A stretch of DNA of 64,000 nt from Asterias rubens (taxonomy: Eukaryota > Echinodermata > Asteroidea > Forcipulatida > Asteriidae): positions 3,530,523 through 3,594,522 of the forward strand of contig NC_047083.1 in assembly GCF_902459465.1 (NCBI RefSeq). The letters are read 5' to 3'. The position numbers were made by a program, and so were the translations under genes. The first letter of the stretch is position 1. Each line of letters starts with the position of its first letter. Below, piece by piece: positions 34,001 to 44,100 of the stretch. Below the pieces are notes generated by a model. The model worked only from the letters and a program-made list of their open reading frames with translations. It had not been told where the DNA came from and made no database searches.

Positions 34001-37000
34001 AAAACTACATTACTTCAGAGAGAGCAATTTCTCACAATGTTTTATACTATCAACAGCTTTCCATTGCTCGTTACCAAGTAAGTTTTTATGCTAACAATTG
34101 TTTTGAGTAATTACCAATAGTGTCCAGTGCCTTTAAAGCCAGTCACTGAAATGTTCATTGAAGGGTATGAGATGGTGATAGCTTTGAAAGGTCTTAACTT
34201 TGATATTTTTCAGCGGAACTCTTAAACAGCAACTCTCTGGCCCATGGAACTCTGAGATCAGGGATCTACTCAACAAAGGTATCAATCGACCGAGGAAAGG
34301 GAACGACGCAGGGGACCATCCTCCCATAACACCTATGAGAAGCGCAACCGAGAGCGAGATCGGAGGGGAGGCGTGGAGACTGTACGAATATATCGTCTTA
34401 CATTTTATTGCTACGGTAAGTAGTGTCACAAGCATGACAAGAGGGCTCTGTATTCTATGTGATATTTAGTTCAAGACACTGGACACCTTTAATAATTGTC
34501 AAAGACCAGTCTTCTCACTTGGTGTATCTCATTATATGCACAAAATAACAAACCTTTACAAATTTTAACTCAATTGGTCATCAAAGTTGCGAGATGATAA
34601 TGGAAGAAAAAACACCCTTGTCACACGAAGTTGTGTGCTTTCAGATGCTTGATTTCGAGACGTCACGTGTGAGGTCTTGAAATCAATTCAAATATTATAC
34701 TTAGAAACTACTTCTTTCTCGAAATCTACATTACTTCACAGAGGGAGCCGTTTCTCACAATGTTTTATACTACCAACAGCTCTCCATTATTCATTACCAA
34801 GTAAGGTTTTATGCTAACAATTATTTGGAGTAATTACCAATAGTGTCCAGTGCCTATAAGTATACGAAACGGAGCAGAAACTTAATACTTCAGGCGTTGT
34901 CCTACATCATTATTTGTTATTTAGATCAGTTATGACTGCAAGTATCTCCAGAAGACCATTACTTTCCTGATCAACGAAGAGAAGTTTTCTTGTACGGGGA
35001 AGACGGTTATCGATCCTGGATATACGACGTTCATGAAATGGCAAGCAATGAACACGATGGAGACACTTCCTGTGGTTCAAACAGGAGATGTTTGCACCCT
35101 CAACGAGGTAACTTATTATTAAGTAGGATTTGAAACTTTGCATGGTGGAAATTTGATATGGCAAGGTTTGAGGTAACACCATGTAATGACTATCTCTAAA
35201 GAATTGGGGTGGTTTTGAAAGAACCGTTGGTTTCAACTTGACGTTTCGATCAGTATGCTCTGATCGTCTTCTGGAGAAAGCTGGACTCTGATGATGCTGC
35301 ATGCTGCTTAAGTATTGTGGAGGCAGATTAGCTTGGTGATGCACGAAGGCGGGAAATAGAGGCGGGAAATGGAGCTCGGTGATGCGTGGTGAAACTGGAT
35401 CCTGCTCTGGAGCCTTGGGGTAGTGTGTGTTATTGTTTTTTATTATTATTATTATTATTTTTATTTTTTTTATTTTTTTTTAGCCAAATAGCCGCTTCAA
35501 GGTGAGGGCTACACTTAAAAGTTTTGGGTACTCCTTGTGCGAGCAAAAAATGCTTTTCGTCTTATGAGTCGAAAATTGTATTAGAAACATCAATGACTCG
35601 TTTCTCAAAAACTACAGCACCTCAGCAAATATTTTTTTAAAGGAAGCCTTCTTTCATCATTATCTTAGTGCCGTACAAAGTACGCAAAAAAGCTTTCAAC
35701 CAAATTAAGATGTCTTTCACGCTTATTTCAGGCTAAGCTCGTGGAGCGACAGACTAGTCCACCAGACTACCTTACAGAGAGTGAATTGATTACATTGATG
35801 GAGAAACATGGTATAGGGACCGACGCCAGCATACCGGTACACATTGAGAACATCTGCCAACGTAACTACGTTAAGGTGGAGAGTGGACGACGACTGGTAC
35901 CCACCAGGCTGGGTATTGTGCTCATTCATGGATACCAAAAGGTAACCTATCAAATAAAATAAAAACAAGTGTAGCGTCCCCACCCACTTCTTTTTAAAGG
36001 TCGCCCCTAACCTCTACCCTCTACCTTTGCAGGTACCCGTTTATACCCATGGGTAATAAATAATAATAATAATAATAAGACTTGTAATGCGCACATATCC
36101 ACCCTGCTGGGTGTTCAAGGCGCAGTAAAACCAAAAACAAAACAAAAACAAAGAAAAACAGACACAACAAAATTAATCCTTGAAAACCTGTGACATAAGA
36201 TAAGTTTTAAAAAGAGATTTGAATTTTGTGGTACAAAGACAAGATCTAAGATTAAGTGGTTGAGAGTTCCAGATGCGTGGCGCAGCTGAAGAAAAAGACC
36301 TGTCACCCCATGGGTGAAAGAGAAGCAATTGTAGTAAAGTAACTTGCTCAAGGACACAAGTGTCACGACCTGGACCCAAACCCACACTCCGAACCATCGG
36401 AACTTGAGTAGGATTTGAAACTCTGCATTGTAGAAATAGGATATAGTAAGGTTTGCGATAAAATCATGTAACGATGATCTCTAAATGAGTTGGGGTGGCT
36501 CTGAAAATAACCTTTGGTTTCAACTCGACATTTCGATCAGTATGCTCTGATCTCCTTCTGTTTCTCATCAGAACTTGAATTCGATGCTCTGCTCTAAACC
36601 ACTCAGCCATGACACCCTAAATGTATTGACGTATTTGATTTTTTTAGATCGATGCGGACTTGTCTTTGCCGACGATGCGCTCGAACGTTGAAGAGCAGCT
36701 AAACCTGATAGCTCACGGGAAGATCGACTACCACGTGGTGCTACGCCACACTCTGGACATCTTCACTAGGAAGTTTCAGTATTTTGTGGAGCAGATTCAG
36801 GGAATGGATGAACTGTTTGAGGTGTCGTTCTCTCCGTTGGCCGCTACCGGAAAGCCACTTTCAAGGTACAGATGATGTCCTTTTGCAACCCCCTTCCCAC
36901 TCACCCCACCACCCCCCCCCCCCCCCACAACCAATATACCCATATACACCCAGGGAAGCTAAACGAATGCACCCAATGACTGCAACATCCAGATTATGAT

Positions 37001-38132
37001 TATTATTATCATTATGATTTATGTTTTTTTCTATCCTACAGATGTGGTAAGTGTCATCGGTTCATGAAGTACATCTCGGCCAAGCCTTGTCGTCTCCATT
37101 GCGCACAATGTGAGGAAACTTACACTCTACCCCAGAATGGAACCATCAAGCTTTACAAGGAGATCACGTGCCCACTTGATGACTTTGAGCTTGTAATGTG
37201 GTCTTCAGGACCAAAAGGAAAGGTAAGAAATACAGTTCCGACTCAAGCCCCAGAAATAAAACACCCTCAAAATTAAAGGCAGTGGACACTATTGGTAGTT
37301 ACTCAAAATAATTATCAGCATACAAAAATTACTCGGTAACTAGTAATGGGGAACTGTTGATAGTACAACACATTGTGAGAAACGGCTCCCTCTGTTGTAA
37401 TGTAGTTTTTTAGAAAGAAGTAATTTTCCACGAATTTGATTTTGAGACCTCCGACTTAGATTTTGAGGTCTCGAAATCAAGCATCTGAAAGCACGCAACT
37501 TCGATGACCAATTGAGCTCAAATTTTCACAGGTTTGTTATTTTATGCATACGTTGAGATACAGCAAGTGAGAAGACTGGTCTTTGACAGTTACCAATAGT
37601 GTCCAATAACCTTTAAAGACCAAAATCAAAATGAGTTGAACAAGCACTTACTTCCTCCCAATATTCAATTCAATTCACTATATTATCCCAGATGGGAAAT
37701 TCATTTTGGCCTTCTTATACAACAAATTCACAAAACTTACATACTGGTACTTTTATTTTTTACCACAATTTTTGTTTTGTTATGTATACAAGTGCGCAAA
37801 TATCTATTCCTGAAGTAACCAAACTGTTTTATTTCTGTATCTTTCGCCCATTCCAGAGTTACCCAGTCTGCCCGTATTGCTTCAGCAACCCCCCGTTCCC
37901 TGAGATGAGGAAAGGGATGGGGTGCAACGAATGCACTCATCCAACCTGTTCCCATTCAATCATCAAACTGGGCGTGGCTCAGTGCATTGAGTGTGAGAAC
38001 GGAGTCATGGTACTAGATCCCTCATCAGCGCCAAAGTGGAGACTCGCTTGCAATAAGTAAGTTTGTTTTTTTGTTACTTGTTTTTAGGATGTTTTTTTCA
38101 AAACTCCTTTTAAGACTTACGATTTCCTTTAC

Positions 38133-38176
<44 letters not shown>

Positions 38177-41100
38177 TACAACATTTATAGAGCGCTAAAT
38201 ATGGATGTTTCTAAGCGCTATAACCAGATTGACAAAACAGATGGGTTTTAAGTTGAGATTTGAAAGTGTCCAATGAAGGAGCTGCTTGAATGTGGGTGGG
38301 TGGCTTGTTGCAAAGTGTTGGAGCTATGACTGAAAAGGCCCGATCGCCATAGCGTTTCATGGTGCGGGGTCCCGGGGAAAGCCGGAAATGAGCTATTGAA
38401 GAAGAGCGAAGGTGAAGAAGACTGAAGGGCTATGAGGTCTTGGAGATATACCGGAGCCAAATTATGAACAGCTTTATACACAAGAAGAAGAATTTTGAAG
38501 TGGATGCGTTGGTGAATTGGAAGCCAATGAAGAGAGCGAATGATGGGCGTTATGTGTTCTGATTTTTTTGTAAGGGTGACTAATCTAAAGCAATGCTCAC
38601 AGAATTTGAGAAAGTACTGAGTAAACATTGCTTAAAAGCACTGGCCATGTTTGGTAACAGTCAAAGACCAGTATTCTCGGTTGGCATGGTTGGTGTATCC
38701 AAACATTATGCATAAAATAACGAAACTGTGACAATCTGGGCTCAACTAGCACAAAGTTGCTCGAAACATAATGAAAGAAAAAACACCCTTTTTACAACAA
38801 TATGTGTGCTTGCAGAAGTCAACCATTTAGTGAGAAATTACCTCTTTCTCGAATATGTTACTTCAGAGGGAGCCGTTTTCACAGTGTGTTTTTTTGCATA
38901 CTATCAACAGCTCTCTGTTGCTTGATACCAAGCAAGTTTTTATGGTAATATATATTTTTCATAGAAATTACCAAACTTGTCCAATGCACATCGTATGGGT
39001 AAAAACAAATTATATTCTATATCCCTGATGCAAAAAGTAACATCTGTTTAATCGATAACTGCTGCTCGGAACTTGAACTGCCTCCAGTCATCGGGCTCGC
39101 TCGTTGGTCTAGTTGTAAGACATCTTCTCTAGCAATGCAAAGGTGTTGGGTTCAAATCCCACCCAAGTGATTTGTGGATTTTTTTTTTTTTTTTTTCACA
39201 GAATTTGTGAAAGTAAGTAAGTTTTTATGCTAAAATTAATTTCAAGTGATTACGAAATTTGTCAAGTACCTTAAGGTGTGCGGGTAAAAAAATATTGTAT
39301 TCTTTATCCCTGATGCAACAAATTTTAATCGGAAAAGGTCTCACACAGCATTAAGTTGACAAAAATCAGTCTTTGTACCACACCTTAAAAAAAAAAAAAG
39401 CCCGATGAACATTTCCGATAAATTGTTTTGCTCCTTTTTTGTTTCAGGTGCAATGTGATCATGAATATATTTGAAGATGCTCATCGAATAACAGTTGACA
39501 AGAACCGTTGTGAGACGTGCGAAGCATCAATACTCAACGTCGACTTCAATAAGGTAAGGGAGCTGCCATGCTTCTCTTGTTCCTGTAATTATTGACCTGG
39601 CAATCAGTCCGATAATATAATAATAATAATAAAACCGGAGTCTAATATACATGCAGCGCACGTATCGACCAGACAAGGTACTCAAACTTATACAAACTTT
39701 CAGAAAGACAGGTTATTGCAGTGATGGATTCTGAGACCCAATTATTTAGCACCTTATAAGGGTTTACAAGGTGCTACGGCGCATACAGCAGCCACAGCCA
39801 GGAACACCGGGGTGGACCCCCTTCTCTTTTTCGATAAGTGCACTGGGTTCTTTTACATGCTTTACACAACACATGGGACCAACGGCTTTACGTCCCATCT
39901 GAAGGACGAAGCAATGGTTAAGTGTATTGCTTAAAAGGACACAAGTGTCATGGCTGGGGATTCGAACCAACACTCTGCTGATCAGAAACACCAGAGTTTG
40001 AATTTGTTGCTCTTTACTGCTTGGCCACGAAACTTCAATATGCTCTTCTTGCTGCATGCACATCTTCCCGCTGTCCCTATTTTCTAGAGACTGTCCCTAT
40101 TTTCTAGAGACTGTCCCTATTTTGGAGAACTCCAATGTCAAAAACAGCGACAGTCCCTATTTCTGAATATCTTGTAATATTAAATGCAACTGAAAGGCAG
40201 TGGACACTATTGATAATCACTCAAAATAAGTATTAGCATAAAACCTTACTTGGTAACGAGTAATGGGGAGAGGCTGACAGTATAACACAGGCCTGATACT
40301 TCACGGAGGCAACGAAGGCGATTGCCTCCGTGTCCCCTGGTCATTGCCTTGGTGCCCGTGAAATGCTCCAGTACAAATTTGCAATTTCATCATAGGGAGC
40401 CCTTTACACAGAAGAAAATGCCTTGGTGCCCTTGCCCTTTCAAAAACGAAGCATACAGCCCTGATAACACATTGTGAGAAAGGGCTCCCTCTGAAGTAGC
40501 GTAGTTTTTGTGAAAGAATTCATTTTCCGCAAATTTGATTTAGAGACCTCAGAATTAGATTTTGAAGTCTCAAAACTAAGCATCTGAAAGCACACAACTT
40601 CGTGTGACAAGGGTGTTTTTCCTTTCATAGTTATCTCGCAACTTCGAAGACCAATCGAGCTCAAATTTTCACAGGTTTAGTATTCTATGCATATGTTGAG
40701 ATACACCAAGTGAGAAGACTGGTCATTGACAATTACCAATAGTGTCCAGTGTCTTTAAATGCAACTTAAAAATATGATGTGAATTTGGTAACGAAACTGT
40801 CCTTCATAAAAACTTATAGCCATGATCTTAATTTTCTGGATGTAACAAATGCCTGAATTCATTAAAATATTTTGTTAGGTGCCCATCTGGGCCCAATTTC
40901 ATAGAGCTGCTAGGCACACAAATTTGCTTAGCATGAAATAAAAACAGGATTACCAACCAAATTTCCATTTGTTGCAAATTACTTTGCTTATCCTGAAAAT
41001 CACACGGAAATTTGGTTGGTAATCCTGTTTTTATCGACAAAAAAGTTTCATGCGAAAGGCAAATTTTGTGCTTAGCAGCTCTATGAAATTGGGCCCTGAC

Positions 41101-44100
41101 TATAATGTTCCTATTTCTGACTTGGCAATGTTTGAAGGTACATGTATGTGCGTGTAAGTGTAGGTTTTTCTTAACATTTTCGTAAGCACATTGTCTCCTG
41201 ACGATGACTAGAGCAACCTAGTCGAAACGTTGAGACCAACCAAGAATTGACCCGCGGTAGTACAGTTAATTACGATCATAATTATAAGCTGAACTGAGAA
41301 GTCTCCCAAACACCAGAACAATCTACTATGGTAGTAGAATTAAGCAAGACAGTTCTCTAAGAACAAACTCTACCTGGCAAGTAGATACACACATGGTGTT
41401 ACTGCAAACCAAATATAAAGCAAGACAGTTCTCTAAAGAGCAAATTCTACCTGGCAAGTAGATAATGGGATAAACCCACCCTTGTTTTACGCCGATTTTG
41501 CCGTGTCATGAACATGTATTTAAAACAAATCTGTAGTTCTCAATATCGAGAATTGATAATTGTTTTAATGTTTTCTCAAAAAGTAAAGCATTTCATGGAA
41601 TAATATTTCAAGAGAAGTCCTTCACCATTACCTTCTGTAAACCATGTAGGTTATTTGTAAAACTGTGAACTTTTTTTTTTCTGTTCCGAAAAAAGTGTCC
41701 AATGGCTTTAAAAGGCACTGGACACGTTTGGTAACTGTCAAAGACCAGTATTCCCTCTTGGTGTATCCGAACATAATAAATAACAAATATATGAAAATTC
41801 GGACTTGATTGGTCATCAAAGTCGCAAGAGAAATAAGATGCCTCATAAGATAAGATGCCTCATAAAAAGCTTAAGGCTTGAAGTATTTTAATATTTGAGT
41901 GAGAAGTTACCACTTTCTGAAATTTAAGAAGGATCCGTTTGTCACAATGTTTTGCTGACATCAACAGCTCTCTATTATTCATTACCAAGTAAGTTGTTCT
42001 ATGCTAACAATTATTTGTAGTATTCACCATTAGTGTCTAGTGAATTTAAAAAACAAAACTAAACACCTACACAAATGAGACAAGCGGAAATTTAATCCAG
42101 CATCTGCCATTACATCACTCATTCCCTCGTTACAATTTAGACAACGCATCAAATATAACTCAATATGCCCTGTGCACCTGGAGGGTGTGTTGGATTCTCA
42201 CAGATTTCTGAAAAAAATATAAATTTAATTACGATTGATTAAGGAAACTTGGCTACCTAAAGCAATCACATTTGAACATGGTGGAGTTGCTCTAGTGAGG
42301 GTGATGTAGTTAATTGTTTCACAGGTGTGTTTCTGTCAGACTCGTTCAAGTGTTGGGTAATGTGATGGGTTGTTTCCGTTGATGTTCGATCCCCAAAGCT
42401 GTCCAGTGGATGTGCAAGTTTTGTTTTATGTTGGGTTTTTAAAGCCATTGGACACTTTCGGTGAACAGTGATGTCCAAAGGCCCACACTTCGTGTACCAC
42501 AACTTATATATAAAATAACAAACCTGTGAAAGTTTAGGCTCAATCGGTCATCAGAGTCGGGAGAAAATAGTGGGAAAACCCACTCTTGTCTCTGCACGTT
42601 TCGCCGTGTCATGACATGTGTTGAAAATAAATCCGTAATTCTCGACAACGAGAATTGACAAGTTGTTTTAATGTTTTCTCAAAAAGTAAAGCATTTCATG
42701 GAATAATATTTCAAGAGAAGTCTTTCACCATGACCTTCTGTAAACCCTGTAAGTTATTTGTAAATCTGTGAACTTTTATTTGTTTTTCTGTTCCGAAAGT
42801 GTATAATGGCTTTAAGTAAAAGGTTTCAGCGGTGTGGTGTAAAGACAATAGTGCCTAATATAATAGACTGTAAACGTTTTGGGTACGTTTTACTGGCTAA
42901 AATAGCTTTTGTCTTCTGAGACCAAAATTATGGCATGGCTCAACAAAATAATAAGCACAGAGGACGGAGGGAAAATAGTTAAACTATTAGTAATCCAAAA
43001 TAACAAGTATGAGGCTGTTAGATTAAAGACAATGGACACTATTGGTAATTGTCAAAGACCAGTCTTCTCACTGTGTGTATCTCAACATGCATAAAATAAC
43101 AAACCTGTGCAGTTTTGAGCTCAATTGGTTGTCGAAGTTGCGAGATATTATTGAAAGAAAAATCACCCCTGTCACACGAAGTTGTGTGCTTTCAGACGCT
43201 TGATTTCGAGACCTCAATTTCTAAATATGAGGTCTCTAAATCAAATGCGTGGAAAATTACTTCTCTCTCGAAAACTGCATTACTTCAGAGGGAGCCATTT
43301 CTCACAATGTTTTATACTATCACCCTCTCCCCCATTACTCGTTACCAAGTAAGGTTTTGTGCTAATAATTATTTTGAGTAATTACCAGTAGTGTCCACTG
43401 CCTTTAAAGGATTCGGGTACTTTTTCAAAATTTCCACAGATTTACATTAAACTTACAGGGTTTGAAGATAATGATAGTGGAAAGCTTCCCTTTGAATATT
43501 ACTAACTAAGGTTGTGTAGTTTTTGAGAAATGAGTAAAACAAGTCACAAAATAATTTTGGTCTCATGAGACCAACATTATTTTAGCATGTAAAATCCCCT
43601 TAACCTGTTATGATATTATACCCAAACCATAGCATAACTGGTTAATACTTTTTACAATCATGCTAAAACTGAGACACAAATTATTTCAAGGGAAGCTTTC
43701 TTCTATCATAATCTTCAAGGTGTGTAAGTTTAATGTAAATCTGTGGACATTTCGTTTTTTGTTAGGAAAAAGTACATATATACCCTTTAATTAAAGCCAT
43801 TACACTTTCGGTAAACAGTATTGTCCAAGTCCCACACTTCGTGTATCACAACTTATACATTATATATAAAATAACAAACCTGTGAAAATTAAGGCTCAAT
43901 CGGTCGCCGGAGTCGGGAAAAAATAACGGAAAAACCCACTCTTGTTTCCGCACGTTTCGCCGTGTCATGACATGTGTTTAAAATAAATCTGTAATTCTTG
44001 CTATCAATAATTGATATTGTTTGAATGTTTTCTCAAAAAGTAAAGCATTTCATGGAATAATATTTCAAGAGAAGTCTTTCACCATTACCTTCTGTAAACC

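Noticed and set aside
38248..38628. A 126-codon host gene on the minus strand
   Set aside because: The translation is the C-terminal part of a CR1/L2-type reverse transcriptase and it ends at a microsatellite, so it is a LINE remnant.
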